A DNA stretch of 64,000 nucleotides from Marinobacter gudaonensis (GCF_900115175.1 NZ_FOYV01000003.1:9053-73052), one strand, 5' to 3'. Positions 7,275 through 16,843 are shown, numbered from the stretch's first letter. Made by a program: numbers and translations. Notes: a model not told the origin generated them from the letters alone.

Positions 7275-8740
7275 TCGTGGAGCGGTGTGTTTTGCTTCTG
7301 GTTGGCGATGTACAGCGCCAGCATACTCCGGAATGCGTCGCTCGGGCCAAGGGAGCGGAGCAGGGATTGGGTCATGTAACGCTGCCATCGGGCGCCGGAG
7401 AGGGTGGTTTCTATGCGGCCTTCGATGATGCCCAGCAGGCGGTCAATCTCGGTGTCGTCCACGGCGGTGCGCTGCAGCGCTTCCCGCGCCCTTGGCAGCA
7501 GCGCCCGGGCCACGTTCAGCAGGGGCGTGTCCTGCAACTGAACCTGATCCTTGTGCGGCCAGATAATCTCGGCGCCGATGCCGTACTTGGCGGCGCGGTA
7601 AAAGTTGTGTTCGGTGTAGTGGAAGGGAAGTATGGATGTCAGGTGATGAATGTCGTCGAGCACGGCCAGGGCCGCGCCGATCACGAACAGTCCGTTGGCA
7701 CACATATCCACGGCGGTGGGCCCCGCTGGCATGGAGCGGATCTCGATGCGCAGGTGGCCACCGTCGGCGTGATCGTAAATGGCCCGGTTCCAGGGCCAGG
7801 TGGTGCCCTGGTGCAGGCGCAGCTCGGCCAGTTCCGGCACCTGGCCGTGGTCGATCATCGCCATCGGGTCTTCCTCGGACAGCACCGGAAGGATGGGGGG
7901 ATACAGCGAGGCCGAGGCGGCAAACAGTTCCCAGGCGCTGCGTACCCAGCCGTTGCCATAATACACCCTGGGCGGGTGGCGCCAGGTTTTATGGTGGGGC
8001 GAGCGGCTGTCGATGGACTGCTTGAACAGGGCAATCCGGGTTTCGTCCCAGAGGTGGTGGCCAAACAGGCTGGGTGAATTGCTGGCCAGGGCCAGGGCGA
8101 TGGGTGTAACCAGCTGCACCGCGTTGAAATAGTCGGCAAACCGGTTGGCGGGCACTCGCCAGTGCAGCTGGAAGGAGGTGGTGGCGCCTTCCATGTACAC
8201 GTCGTCGGCGGTCAGGTCGATGACATCATTGCCGCCGATGTGGATACTGAACGGCTCGCCCCGCTGTTTGAGCAGCGCTTTCGACAGCGCGTGGTAGCGA
8301 GGCAGATCGGTCATCACCTCGGCACCCATGTCGGACTGGCGCAGGGTGGGCAGAATGCCGATCGGCACCAGTTCACCCTCAAGCGGTTTGGCGTGCTGGT
8401 TAATGCACCGGGTGGCCGCGAGCAGCTCGTGTTCTGTACGGGCAAAGGGGGTTCCGCTGAACGCCTGGGGCGTGAGGTTGTACTCGAGATTGAAGCGGTT
8501 GAGTTCCACCGTCAGCTGAGGGTCCTGCACGCGGTCGGCGATTTCGGTGTTGATGGGCTGAACGTAGAGATCGGGGTTGACGATGTAGAACTCCACTTCG
8601 GCGCCGATGGAGCTCTCACCCTCGCCGAAGTCGGGTCTGTCCAGAAGACGACGGAGCGCGGCAAGGTCGGTTCGCACCTTGGCCGAAAAACGCTCGAAGT
8701 CTTCCGCCGCAAATTCCGATTGTTTGATCGACAGTCCCAC
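7256..8740 (-). CDS. Glutamate-cysteine ligase family 2 (GCS2) homologue
   Basis: A 494-residue protein related to GCS2/YbdK-type ATP-dependent carboxylate-amine ligases. Features are GAEVEFYIVNPD near 46-57 (Glu metal ligands), LPRYHALSKALLKQRGEPFSIHIGGNDVIDLT, and HLRIEIRSMPAGPTAVDMCANGLF (about 330-353). The family makes gamma-glutamyl amides such as gamma-glutamylcysteine. It is longer than typical YbdK (about 370 residues). It is the first gene of a two-gene unit with the AstE-like deacylase and diverges from a second M14 gene across three 19-bp repeats. Whether it makes glutathione precursor or another gamma-glutamyl compound cannot be told from sequence. Confidence 0.75.
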   Translation of the reverse strand: MGLSIKQSEFAAEDFERFSAKVRTDLAALRRLLDRPDFGEGESSIGAEVEFYIVNPDLYVQPINTEIADRVQDPQLTVELNRFNLEYNLTPQAFSGTPFARTEHELLAATRCINQHAKPLEGELVPIGILPTLRQSDMGAEVMTDLPRYHALSKALLKQRGEPFSIHIGGNDVIDLTADDVYMEGATTSFQLHWRVPANRFADYFNAVQLVTPIALALASNSPSLFGHHLWDETRIALFKQSIDSRSPHHKTWRHPPRVYYGNGWVRSAWELFAASASLYPPILPVLSEEDPMAMIDHGQVPELAELRLHQGTTWPWNRAIYDHADGGHLRIEIRSMPAGPTAVDMCANGLFVIGAALAVLDDIHHLTSILPFHYTEHNFYRAAKYGIGAEIIWPHKDQVQLQDTPLLNVARALLPRAREALQRTAVDDTEIDRLLGIIEGRIETTLSGARWQRYMTQSLLRSLGPSDAFRSMLALYIANQKQNTPLHEWTLSP

Positions 8741-8757
8741 GGTGGCATCATCTCCAG

Positions 8758-8814
8758 GACTTTCTTAACTAGCCAGGACTTACTTAAATAGCCAAGACCT
8801 ACTTAACTAGATAG
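8758..8814. repeat. Three tandem 19-bp direct repeats
   Basis: Units at 8758-8776, 8777-8795 and 8796-8814 follow the pattern GAC-TTNCTTAA-T/C-TAGCCA with 1-4 differences each. They fill the gap between the divergent GCS2 and M14 carboxypeptidase genes. The AT-rich CTTAACTAG core in a GC-rich genome and the promoter location suggest an operator array. Confidence 0.65.
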
Positions 8815-8867
8815 TAGCGGAAGATTCCGTACCTCAACACGAATAAGCAAAGGAGAAGACAGGCGAC

Positions 8868-9788
8868 ATGAGCTCCACCGCCCATCCCTATCCCATTGGC
8901 ACCCCGGGTAAACCCTGGGGCGATAACGAGCGCGCCGAGTGGTTGTCTCGCCAGGCCCGTCAACGCAGCTACGAACAGGATGTGCTCGCCGCGGCCGACC
9001 GCCTGGGCTCACGTTTTGATGTTGAGGAATACGGCCGCGTTGCCTACGGCCAGGATGCATACCCGCTGGTGGCCCTACGCAGCCGCAGCTGGAACAACGA
9101 CCTGCCGGTGGTGCTGATTACCGGCGGGGTGCACGGCTACGAGACCAGCGGCGTGCACGGTGCGCTGCAGTTTCTGGAGCAACGCGCGGCGAATTACGCG
9201 GGCCGGGTAAACCTGCTGGTGGCGCCCTGTGTCAGTCCCTGGGCCTACGAGCGTATCCACCGGTGGAATGCCAACGCGCAGGACCCCAACCGGTCGTTCC
9301 GCGAGGGCAGCGGCGTGGAAGAATCTGAGGCCTTGCTGCGCCTGGTGGCGCCCATTCGTGAGAGTGCCCTGCTGCACATGGATCTGCACGAGACTACCGA
9401 TACCGACGAATCCGAGTTCCGCCCGGCGCTGGCGGCCCGCGATGGCAAGCCGTTCGAGCCGGCCGGTATTCCCGATGGCTTCTACGTGGTGGACGACAGC
9501 GCCGCTCCCAATCCGGATTTTCAGCAGGCGGTGGTCAAGGCGGTAGAAGAGGTCACTCACATCGCCCCGGCCGATGACAAAGGCGAGCTGTTCGGCTCAC
9601 CGGTGCTGGCCCGGGGTGTGATTGCCTATCCGCTCACCGAGTGGGGGCTGTGCACCAGTATTACCCGTGCGCCCTTCCGAACCACCACCGAGGTGTATCC
9701 GGACAGCCAGCAGGTAACCCCGGACCAGTGCAACGCCGCCCAGGTGGCGGCCGTGTGTGCGGCCATCGATTACGCGCTGGCGAATTAA
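8868..9788 (+). CDS. M14 family metallocarboxypeptidase
   Basis: A 306-residue zinc peptidase. GGVHGYETSG supplies H89 and E92, NRSFREG (141-147) supplies the substrate-binding Arg, LLHMDLHETTD supplies H174, and TTTEVYP carries the catalytic Glu at 275. No signal peptide is visible, so it is cytoplasmic. It is a different M14 branch from the AstE-like gene at 6213-7274. It diverges from the GCS2 ligase, so a ligase and two hydrolases of possibly related substrates share one control region. ATG 8868 follows AAAGGAG. Confidence 0.75.
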   Translation: MSSTAHPYPIGTPGKPWGDNERAEWLSRQARQRSYEQDVLAAADRLGSRFDVEEYGRVAYGQDAYPLVALRSRSWNNDLPVVLITGGVHGYETSGVHGALQFLEQRAANYAGRVNLLVAPCVSPWAYERIHRWNANAQDPNRSFREGSGVEESEALLRLVAPIRESALLHMDLHETTDTDESEFRPALAARDGKPFEPAGIPDGFYVVDDSAAPNPDFQQAVVKAVEEVTHIAPADDKGELFGSPVLARGVIAYPLTEWGLCTSITRAPFRTTTEVYPDSQQVTPDQCNAAQVAAVCAAIDYALAN

Positions 9789-9811
9789 ATCCATCCTGTA
9801 AGGCGAACCAG

Positions 9812-10198
9812 ATGAACTCTTCAGAGAAAAACGTCGCGCTCAAGCTGTTCCAGATTATCGAGCGCATTCTTCTGTTTATCGTGGTAGTGATGACGCTGGT
9901 GGGCGTTTTCGTAGAGATCCGGTCTCTGTACCTGGCACAAACACTGGATCTCGGCGACATCCTGCTGATGTTCCTCTACATGGAGGTGATCGGCATGGTT
10001 GCGGTGTTTTATTCGAATCGGCGGTCGGCTTCGGTCTTCCCGATCTTCATTGCCATCACTGCCCTGGCGCGGCTGATCATTCTTCAGGGCAAGGACATGG
10101 CGCCAGAAAACATTCTCTATGAGGCCGTGGCCATTCTGATCCTGTCGGTGGCGGCTTGGGTGCTAACACGTTTCAACCAGACCCGACCGGACGATTAG
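9812..10198 (+). CDS. PsiE-like small membrane protein
   Basis: A 128-residue inner-membrane protein with about four hydrophobic helices (20-41, 50-70, 78-92, 104-122). The pattern LLFIVVVMTLVGVFVEIRSL...LYMEVIGMVAVFY resembles the phosphate-starvation-inducible PsiE family. The role of PsiE is poorly known. It begins 23 bp after the carboxypeptidase stop and may be co-transcribed with it. Confidence 0.6.
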   Translation: MNSSEKNVALKLFQIIERILLFIVVVMTLVGVFVEIRSLYLAQTLDLGDILLMFLYMEVIGMVAVFYSNRRSASVFPIFIAITALARLIILQGKDMAPENILYEAVAILILSVAAWVLTRFNQTRPDD

Positions 10199-10208
10199 CC
10201 GCAGGTGC

Positions 10209-10418
10209 TCAGGATTCTTCAGGTGATTGCTGGGCGCGTCGGTTATCCCGGGCGGTGAATCCCCAGCCGACGGCGGTGAGCAGGATCAGGCCGGTGATGA
10301 TGAGCGACACCTCGCCAAAGCTGACGATGGCGGCGATAACCGATGCCACGGCGGCCACTGCCGACAGTTTCCAGGAATGTCCCGCGGTTCCGGATTGGTG
10401 TTTGGAAAGGTTGGCCAT
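10209..10418 (-). CDS. Small two-helix membrane protein
   Basis: A 69-residue protein from ATG 10418 (MANLSKHQSG), chosen because AGAGGGGAAG lies just upstream on the coding strand and the longer frame has no protein-like extension. Two hydrophobic segments (about 19-33 and 36-54) flank a short turn, with a basic/polar tail (RDNRRAQQSPEES). No family is recognised. It is convergent with the PsiE-like gene. Confidence 0.5.
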   Translation of the reverse strand: MANLSKHQSGTAGHSWKLSAVAAVASVIAAIVSFGEVSLIITGLILLTAVGWGFTARDNRRAQQSPEES

Positions 10419-10477
10419 GTCTTCCCCTCTGGTGAAAGCCGCAACATTAGCATTAATTCGCGCTGAACGCCTGCCCT

Positions 10478-11521
10478 TCAGTTCTGCATGCGAATGTCGT
10501 CTTTCCAGCGGAACCCCACGCCTCCGGCCTGCCACACGCCATCCTGGTTGAAGGGATGGGGGCCGGTGATGTTGATGTACTGCGGCAGCCCGAAGTGGGG
10601 CGCCAGGTTCTGCCTGGCCTTTACCGTTACCCGGTCCATGATTCGCAGGCCCTGCTGTTCGGCGGGCAGGTGGGCTTCCGGCGCGGCCCGGTGGGCCACC
10701 GCCCAGTTGTCAACAAACAGGAGGTCGCCGGTGTCGTATTGGTACCGGGTGCCGTAGCCCCCCTCAAAGGAGTTGTTCAGCAGCTCGTTGTAGTCGTTGA
10801 ACAGCTCTTTCATGGTCTGTTCATCAAGCAGGCGGAATTTGTCGGCGTCGGCCGGCAGCATCCTCAGTTGGTCCAGTGTCAGCTGGTCGTCGGGCAGTCG
10901 TTCGATGACGGCGCCGGTCATGCCCAGATGCAGCCATACACTCTTGCGGCCGGAAATGGGGTGGGTGTGCACCACGGGGTGGGTCACGCTGGAGGCGGAA
11001 TTCACTGACACCAGCCGTTGCCAGAAGTCCTGCTTCTGCGGTGGCAGGGCATCGAACGCCGCGCCCTGGTGGGCAAAGTGGGTACCGCCACCGCGCTCCG
11101 GCGCCCGTGCCATGTAATAGGCGCTGTGGGAGAAGGTGGCGGCCTCAAAGCTGCCATCATTGTGCCATTGCGGGCCGACGCCGAGGATGCCGTAACGGGC
11201 GTCGTTGGAGCATCGGAAGATGTGCCGGTTGTGGCCAGGCGTTGCCGGGTGAACGCCATGGGTGGAGTGAATTTCGTTCGCGCCCCACCACCGGCTGGCC
11301 TCCACCAACTCTTCCGCAGAAAGGTTGGTCTGGTGCTTGAAAACGATAAAACCCCGGTTGGCCATTTCCTGTTCCAGGGCCGCGATTACGCTTTCTGGCA
11401 ATCGCGTTCGAACATCGGCGCCGTAAATCTCTGCCCCCATGGGCTCGATCTGTTTGATGGTCAGCCCTGCTTCCTCAATCAGTGAAACACGGTCGGCGCT
11501 GAGTGGGGGAACGGTTGCCAT
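10478..11521 (-). CDS. TauD/TfdA-type Fe(II)/2-oxoglutarate dioxygenase
   Basis: A 347-residue enzyme. The iron-binding facial triad is visible as WHNDGSF (H120, D122) and AVAHRAA (H277), with R293 positioned to bind 2-oxoglutarate. The family hydroxylates or cleaves small substrates such as taurine or phenoxyacetates; the substrate here is unknown. The divergent neighbour is an MFS transporter, which may move the substrate or product. Confidence 0.8.
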   Translation of the reverse strand: MATVPPLSADRVSLIEEAGLTIKQIEPMGAEIYGADVRTRLPESVIAALEQEMANRGFIVFKHQTNLSAEELVEASRWWGANEIHSTHGVHPATPGHNRHIFRCSNDARYGILGVGPQWHNDGSFEAATFSHSAYYMARAPERGGGTHFAHQGAAFDALPPQKQDFWQRLVSVNSASSVTHPVVHTHPISGRKSVWLHLGMTGAVIERLPDDQLTLDQLRMLPADADKFRLLDEQTMKELFNDYNELLNNSFEGGYGTRYQYDTGDLLFVDNWAVAHRAAPEAHLPAEQQGLRIMDRVTVKARQNLAPHFGLPQYINITGPHPFNQDGVWQAGGVGFRWKDDIRMQN

Positions 11522-11659
11522 TTCTGAGAGTCACCCTCGTGTTCGTTTTTTATACAGACTAACCCAGGCGGATTTTCCAGTTCAAATCTGGTCGATGATT
11601 GACCCGGCAGCTACGCTGACAGTGGATGCCAACACAAAAGCCAGTGATCTGGAGGTGGA

Positions 11660-12931
11660 ATGAAATTTCCATCAAGCACAGCCTTTGCGTTACTCGGTGC
11701 CGCCCTGATTGCCATCAGCTATGGGCTGGCGCGTTTTGCCTTTGGTCTGTTTGTGCCGCCCATCCGGGCCGATCTGGAATTGGCGCCCGACGTGATTGGT
11801 GTGATTGGTGCGCTGCCGCTGATCAGTTTTGTGTTCGCCACCCTCCTTGCGCCGCTTTCTGCCGATCGGCTCGGTGCCCGTAACACCGCGATGGCGTCCG
11901 GGCTGTTCGGGGTGGTTGGCCTCGGGCTGATCAGCCAGGCTGGCGGCGCCATTTCGCTGGGGTTGGGGGTGATTGCCTGTGGCATCTGCACCGGGCTGAT
12001 GATGCCGGCCCTGACGGCCGCCATGCAGGCCCTGGTGAGGCGTTCATTGCACGGTCGGGTCAGTTCGGTCATGAATGCCGGTACCAGTATCGGCGTTATC
12101 GTCGCCGTTCCCACTATTCTTTTCCTGGCCGGGGCCTGGCGGTATGCATACGCGTCCTTTGCCGTTCTGGCGCTGATTGGCGTGCTGGCCACGTGGTTCT
12201 TTATTCCTTCGGTTTCCCGGGTGGTGCCTTCTAACGCAGCACCGGCCGAGCCTATCAGCGCTGACCAGTGGTGGCGCCTGTTCCGGCTGTCACTGTTCGC
12301 TTTCATGATGGGGTTTGTGTCCGCGGCCTACTGGATCTTTGCGCCGGATCTGGTGGTCAACCTTGGCGAGATGCCTTCTGATTACACCGGGTGGCTGTGG
12401 CTGGGTGTGGGCATCGCCGGCCTCGGCGGTGCTGTGGTGGCAGACCTGGCCGATCGCAACAACCCGCCCATTACCCAGGCGCTGATGCTGATGATGCTGG
12501 CCGCGAGCCTGGCGCTGCTGGCGGCCAGCCCGGACAATCTGGCGATTGCGGCGTTTTCCTCGTTGGTGTTTGGTCTCGCTTACATGAGTCTCACCGGTCT
12601 GTACCTGATGACCGGCATCCGCCTGCTGCCCGGTCGGCTGTCCATGGGGCCGGTGTTGCCGTTTATCGCCATTTCCCTGGGCCAGGCCAGTGGCTCGCCG
12701 GTGGTGGGTACGCTGGTGGGGAGTATCGGCTACGCCGACGCTTTTGCCCTGTTCTGCGTGATTGGAATTGTGGTTGCCATACTGTCGCCGTTTTACCCCC
12801 GTTATCTCGAGTACGATCCCGAGGATGAGGGCGAACTGGACACCGGTCTGCAGGCGGCTTACGACTATCAGCTTCAGAACGAGGAGGGAGAGCCGCTAAC
12901 ACCGGTCACGGGTAAGAGTGAGAGCTACTGA
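11660..12931 (+). CDS. MFS transporter
   Basis: A 423-residue protein with about 12 hydrophobic segments. The loop between helices 2 and 3 reads ADRLGARNTAM, a variant of the MFS GxxxDRxGRR signature. A central hydrophilic loop lies near residues 190-205. The C-terminal tail (about 30 residues) is acidic. The overall pattern (YGLARFAFGLFVPPIRADL) resembles the YbfB/CynX-like MFS groups. The substrate is unknown. It is divergent from the dioxygenase across a 138-bp region that must hold both promoters. Confidence 0.8.
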   Translation: MKFPSSTAFALLGAALIAISYGLARFAFGLFVPPIRADLELAPDVIGVIGALPLISFVFATLLAPLSADRLGARNTAMASGLFGVVGLGLISQAGGAISLGLGVIACGICTGLMMPALTAAMQALVRRSLHGRVSSVMNAGTSIGVIVAVPTILFLAGAWRYAYASFAVLALIGVLATWFFIPSVSRVVPSNAAPAEPISADQWWRLFRLSLFAFMMGFVSAAYWIFAPDLVVNLGEMPSDYTGWLWLGVGIAGLGGAVVADLADRNNPPITQALMLMMLAASLALLAASPDNLAIAAFSSLVFGLAYMSLTGLYLMTGIRLLPGRLSMGPVLPFIAISLGQASGSPVVGTLVGSIGYADAFALFCVIGIVVAILSPFYPRYLEYDPEDEGELDTGLQAAYDYQLQNEEGEPLTPVTGKSESY

Positions 12932-13047
12932 AAACCATCAGGATGATGAAGAACAGCGGGACCATGCCGGCGCCATTTTGTTGCCGGAATCGTCAATGGA
13001 ATGCCCTGCAGATCCGGCAGGGTAACCACTGTTCTCAAGGTGGAGAC

Positions 13048-14085
13048 TCAACCGCCGGCCTCCCGGTAAGACACCATACGCTGTTTCTCTTCATCCCACA
13101 GTGCATATCGGAAACAGTCGGCAATCTCGCCGGGAGCAAGGCTCGTTGTCGCGGGCGATTGCAGTTCAGGAATGGCTGCCATCACTTCGGGAAGCCGGTA
13201 GAAAGGAATGCGAACGTTGAGATGATGGATATGGTGGTAGCCAATGTTGCCGGTAAACCACTGCATAACCTTATTCATTCGCATAAAACTCGAAGACTCC
13301 ATGGCGCCGCGGTAAAAGGTCCAGGCTTCGGGTGAGGCAATTTGCATACGCCGGAAGCTGTGCTGGGCAAAAAACAGGTAGCAACCCATTGCCGAGGCGA
13401 GCGTCATGGGCAACAGGACCACAAAGAAGACTGTGGTGAACCCGCCCAAAACCCATACCACGGTCATCAATGCGGCATGGCTGGCCATGGCCGCCAGGGA
13501 GTCGAGATACTTGACGGGGGCTCTCAGAAAGGGAAGGAGCGTGATGTTAAATCCAAAGACAATGGGGTAACTCAACAGCACTACTAATGGATTCCGTTGG
13601 GCGCGATAGGTAAAACGCTGCCACCGGGTTGAGTCTCGCCACATACGTGTTGTGATCAACGGAAAGGCGCCCACACTGGCTTCTGAAATCTGACCAACAT
13701 GGCCATGGTGGTAATTGTGACTGGCAAGCCAGGAGCGTGTTGGCGTCAGCATCAGCGCGCCAAAGGCATGGAACAGCCAGTACGCAACCCGGGAGTTTTT
13801 GAGAATCGCACCGTGAAGGTAGTCGTGGAAGGTGATAAACGCGCGCACTATCAGCAGGCCGCCCAACACCGAGAACATCAGCCGGAGAGGCCACCAGGGA
13901 ACCAGTCCGGCGGCCGTTAGCGCGATGATCATTAAAACGAAGGTAGAAGCCACGCGCCACCAGCTCGTTGCCGCAGATTGCTCGACATACGGTCTGGTGG
14001 CCTCGAGCAGCTTCCGACCAACCCGGATACCTTCGCTGTGCTCCGGCGCGTTGTCGTCCGATACCTGGACATTATCCTGACGCAT
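13048..14085 (-). CDS. Membrane fatty acid desaturase
   Basis: A 345-residue di-iron membrane desaturase. Three histidine boxes are present: HDYLH (87-91), HNYHH (123-127) and HHIHH (284-288). Hydrophobic segments near 48-65, 70-85, 170-185 and 208-240 anchor it. The family introduces double bonds into fatty acyl chains or hydroxylates related lipids. It is convergent with the MFS gene and has a CTCTCGCGAGAG palindrome in its promoter region. Confidence 0.8.
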   Translation of the reverse strand: MRQDNVQVSDDNAPEHSEGIRVGRKLLEATRPYVEQSAATSWWRVASTFVLMIIALTAAGLVPWWPLRLMFSVLGGLLIVRAFITFHDYLHGAILKNSRVAYWLFHAFGALMLTPTRSWLASHNYHHGHVGQISEASVGAFPLITTRMWRDSTRWQRFTYRAQRNPLVVLLSYPIVFGFNITLLPFLRAPVKYLDSLAAMASHAALMTVVWVLGGFTTVFFVVLLPMTLASAMGCYLFFAQHSFRRMQIASPEAWTFYRGAMESSSFMRMNKVMQWFTGNIGYHHIHHLNVRIPFYRLPEVMAAIPELQSPATTSLAPGEIADCFRYALWDEEKQRMVSYREAGG

Positions 14086-14116
14086 GGTTACGTCCCTCCC
14101 TGACTGTAAAACTAGA

Positions 14117-14130
14117 TCTCTCGCGAGAGA
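14117..14130. promoter_or_regulatory. Palindrome upstream of the desaturase gene
   Basis: A perfect 14-bp palindrome (TCTCTCGCGAGAGA) lies 32 bp upstream of the desaturase start. The position fits a repressor or activator site for membrane-lipid control. The cognate regulator is not in the window. Confidence 0.4.
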
Positions 14131-14352
14131 ATTTCCAATGGCTCAAGGCGGGGTTCGCCGGTTTTCCGGACCCGGACAATGTCTGATCTGACCCTCTTCG
14201 CCCTATGTGCGGCAGCGAACAGACTGACCTGAGAGAATCACCTACGATCACTATAGATGAGGCGACGGAGCTGCCGGAACAGGACGTTACATCTTGCGTC
14301 ACAGGGACGAGACGCAACCATGATTGAGGATTTAAACGGGAAGGATCTGCCT

Positions 14353-14427
14353 GTGAATAATGGTATTTATATCGTTGGTGCCGTGATCATTGTTGTGATG
14401 ATTCTTTCCTTCCTGGGTTTCCGGTGA
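14353..14427 (+). CDS. 24-residue single-helix membrane miniprotein
   Basis: A GTG start at 14353 is preceded by GGGAAGGA at ideal spacing. The frame encodes a short polar start (VNNG) and one hydrophobic helix, IYIVGAVIIVVMILSFLGF, ending in Arg. An in-frame ATG at 14320 would give 35 residues. The strong ribosome site, clean transmembrane helix and following perfect hairpin argue for a real small gene. No function is known. Confidence 0.5.
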   Translation: MNNGIYIVGAVIIVVMILSFLGFR

Positions 14428-14468
14428 GCAGGGGCTCGTATCGGACCCTTTTGCTGCTCCGCAGAACA

Positions 14469-14496
14469 ACAAACCCTGGCCATGGCCAGGGTTTGT
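14469..14496. terminator. Perfect 28-bp palindrome, bidirectional terminator
   Basis: ACAAACCCTGGCCA and its exact complement form a 14-bp stem between the + strand miniprotein and the end of the - strand acyl-CoA ligase gene. T-rich flanks are short. It probably ends transcription from both sides. Confidence 0.6.
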
Positions 14497-14522
14497 AGGT
14501 TCAACCGACGCAGGAATTGCGG

Positions 14523-16211
14523 CTATTTTTTCAATCCCATCTCCTCGATGGAAATCTCCCGCATCTTGAACTTCTGGATCTTCCCGGTGACAGTCATCGG
14601 GAATTCGTCCACGAACTTGTAGTTCTTCGGGATCTTGAAGTGGGCGATCTTGCCTTTGCAGAAGGCTTGGAGGTCGTCGGCGCTGACCGGTTCTGCGTCC
14701 GGGCGCAGCTTAACCCAGGCAATCAGCTCTTCGCCGTACTTCTCGTCCGGGATGCCGGTCACCTGCACTTCCTCGATGGCCGGGTGGGTGTACAGGAACT
14801 CCTCGATCTCTTTCGGGTAGATGTTCTCACCGCCGCGGATCACCATGTCCTTGATGCGGCCGACGATCTGGATGTAGCCGTCTTCGTCCATAGTGGCCAG
14901 GTCGCCGGTGTGCATCCAGCCGGCGTCGTCGATGGCTTCGCGGGTTTTTTCTTCGTTGTTCCAGTACTTCAGCATCACGCTGTAGCCGCGGGTGCACAGC
15001 TCGCCGATCTCGCCACGGGGCACCACGTTGCCGGTGCCCGGGTCCACGATCTTGGTTTCCAGGTGCGGCTGGGTACGGCCTACGGTGGTCACCTGCTTCT
15101 CGAACGGGTCGAGGGAGCTGGTCTGGGTGGACACCGGGCTGGTCTCGGTCATGCCGTAGGCAATCTGAACCTCTTTCATGTTCATCTTGCCGTTGACCTT
15201 CTTCATCACCTCGGCCGGGCAGATGGAGCCGGCCATGATGCCGGTGCGCAGGCTGGAGAGGTCGTAGGTTTCGAAGTCCGGGTCGGCCAGTTCGGCGATG
15301 AACATGGTGGGCACGCCGTACAGGGCGGTGGCCTTCTCCTGGTGCACGGCCTGCAGTACCGACTTGGGCTCAAAGCCTTCGCCCGGGTAGATCATGGTGG
15401 AGCCGTGGGTAATACAGCCCAGGTTGCCCATCACCATGCCGAAGCAGTGGTACAGCGGAACGGGGATCACCAGACGGTCTTTTTCGGTGAACAGCTGGCT
15501 TTCCGCCACAAAGTACCCGTTGTTCAGGATGTTGTGGTGGGTGAGGGTAGCGCCCTTGGGGTTGCCGGTGGTGCCGGAGGTAAACTGGATGTTGATGGGG
15601 TCATCAAACTGCAGCTGGTCCTGGCGCTCGTACAGTTGTGCCTCGGTGACTTCCCCGGCGAAGCCGAGAAACTCTTTCCAGCTCCACATGCCGTCGTGCT
15701 TGTCTTCGTGCACGTTGATCACGGCGCGCAGCTCGGGCACCTGTTCGGCCTTGAGTTTGCCGGCGGTGGAGTTCTTGAGCTCTGGCGCCAGCTCGTAAAT
15801 CATCTGGCGGTAATTGGAGGCCTTGAAGCTGTCGGCGGTGACCAGTACCGAGATGCCCGCCAGGTTGAGGGCGTACTTCAGTTCATGCACGCCGTAGGCC
15901 GGGTTAATGTTCACCAGGATGGCGCCCACCTTGGCGGTGGCGAACTGGGTGACGGTCCACTCGTAGCGGTTCGGCGACCAGATGCCCACGCGGTCACCAC
16001 GCTTCACACCGATGGCCATGAAGGCGCGGGCGGCTTCGTTCACCTTCTCCACAAACTCTTTGTAGGTCCAGCGAATGTCCTGGTGCAGGCACACCAGGGC
16101 TTCGGTGTTGGGGTATTTTTCGGCGGTGCGGTCGAGCATTTCGCCTATGGTCATGCCCAGCAGGGGCACGTCTGCGGTTCCGCTGGTGTAGCTGGGTAGA
16201 GTCTTGCTCAT
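14523..16211 (-). CDS. AMP-forming acyl-CoA synthetase
   Basis: A 562-residue adenylate-forming ligase. The AMP-binding P-loop [10 protein letters not shown] is at 211-220, the A5-type motif [10 protein letters not shown] at mid-protein, and the hinge [20 protein letters not shown] and C-terminal catalytic Lys motif [15 protein letters not shown] are intact. It activates a carboxylic acid to its acyl-CoA. As the last gene of the liu operon it probably supplies an acyl-CoA intermediate, or scavenges a free branched or short-chain acid; the exact acid is unknown. A short CMD-family gene precedes it. Confidence 0.85.
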   Translation of the reverse strand: MSKTLPSYTSGTADVPLLGMTIGEMLDRTAEKYPNTEALVCLHQDIRWTYKEFVEKVNEAARAFMAIGVKRGDRVGIWSPNRYEWTVTQFATAKVGAILVNINPAYGVHELKYALNLAGISVLVTADSFKASNYRQMIYELAPELKNSTAGKLKAEQVPELRAVINVHEDKHDGMWSWKEFLGFAGEVTEAQLYERQDQLQFDDPINIQFTSGTTGNPKGATLTHHNILNNGYFVAESQLFTEKDRLVIPVPLYHCFGMVMGNLGCITHGSTMIYPGEGFEPKSVLQAVHQEKATALYGVPTMFIAELADPDFETYDLSSLRTGIMAGSICPAEVMKKVNGKMNMKEVQIAYGMTETSPVSTQTSSLDPFEKQVTTVGRTQPHLETKIVDPGTGNVVPRGEIGELCTRGYSVMLKYWNNEEKTREAIDDAGWMHTGDLATMDEDGYIQIVGRIKDMVIRGGENIYPKEIEEFLYTHPAIEEVQVTGIPDEKYGEELIAWVKLRPDAEPVSADDLQAFCKGKIAHFKIPKNYKFVDEFPMTVTGKIQKFKMREISIEEMGLKK

Positions 16212-16264
16212 TTCTCTGCCTCCATTGTTTTTGTAGTCGAGGGCGAGCAGGGGGATATCACCTG

Positions 16265-16843
16265 CTAGCGACTCTGATTGTGATACTCGGGGTTAGGTTG
16301 CATATCGCTGGCAATCGCCACGCGGTTGGACATGTTGTAGAAACCCACCAGGTTGCTCAGGTCCCAGATGGCGCGGTCGCTGAATCCGGCATCGCGCAGG
16401 GCCTGGATGTGCTCTTCGGTCACGGTGGCCGGCGAGCGGGTGAGGTGCGATGCAAAATCGAGCATGGCCCGCTGGCGTTTGTCGAGTTTGGCGCTGCGGT
16501 AGTTCATCACCATGTGCTCGCCCAGTTGCGGATCGCCGCTGAGTACCCGCACGGCGGCGCCGTGGGCCACCAGGCAGTAGAAACATTTGTTCTCGGAGGA
16601 GACCACCACGGCCACCATTTCCCGCTCCAGTTTGGAGAGTTCGCCTTCGCCGAGCATGAGCTCGTTGTAGAGGCGGGTGAAGCCTTCCAGCTGTTTGAGG
16701 TTCTGGCTGTACGCGGTGAGTACGTTCGGGATCATGCCGAGTTTTTCCTGGCAGATCTGGAAGTACTTCTGGGTGTCTTCTGGTAGGTCTTTGATCTCCG
16801 GGATGGGGAGGTCCAGGGCTACCACGTTTTTGTTCTGGTTCAT
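16265..16843 (-). CDS. Carboxymuconolactone decarboxylase/AhpD-like protein
   Basis: A 192-residue protein of the peroxidase-related CMD family. The redox motif CFYCLVAHG has C87 and C90, with H94 as in AhpD-type proteins. Such proteins are usually alkylhydroperoxidase-like. The gene lies inside the leucine catabolic operon between HMG-CoA lyase and an acyl-CoA ligase, so it may handle oxidative by-products of acyl-CoA dehydrogenases. This role is an inference from position. Confidence 0.75.
   Translation of the reverse strand: MNQNKNVVALDLPIPEIKDLPEDTQKYFQICQEKLGMIPNVLTAYSQNLKQLEGFTRLYNELMLGEGELSKLEREMVAVVVSSENKCFYCLVAHGAAVRVLSGDPQLGEHMVMNYRSAKLDKRQRAMLDFASHLTRSPATVTEEHIQALRDAGFSDRAIWDLSNLVGFYNMSNRVAIASDMQPNPEYHNQSR

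Noticed and set aside
14517..16199. 560-residue + strand frame opposite the acyl-CoA ligase
   Set aside because: It is the antisense of a clear ligase gene; the long frame comes from GC-rich codon bias. Its sequence is His/Val/Gly-rich with no domain.
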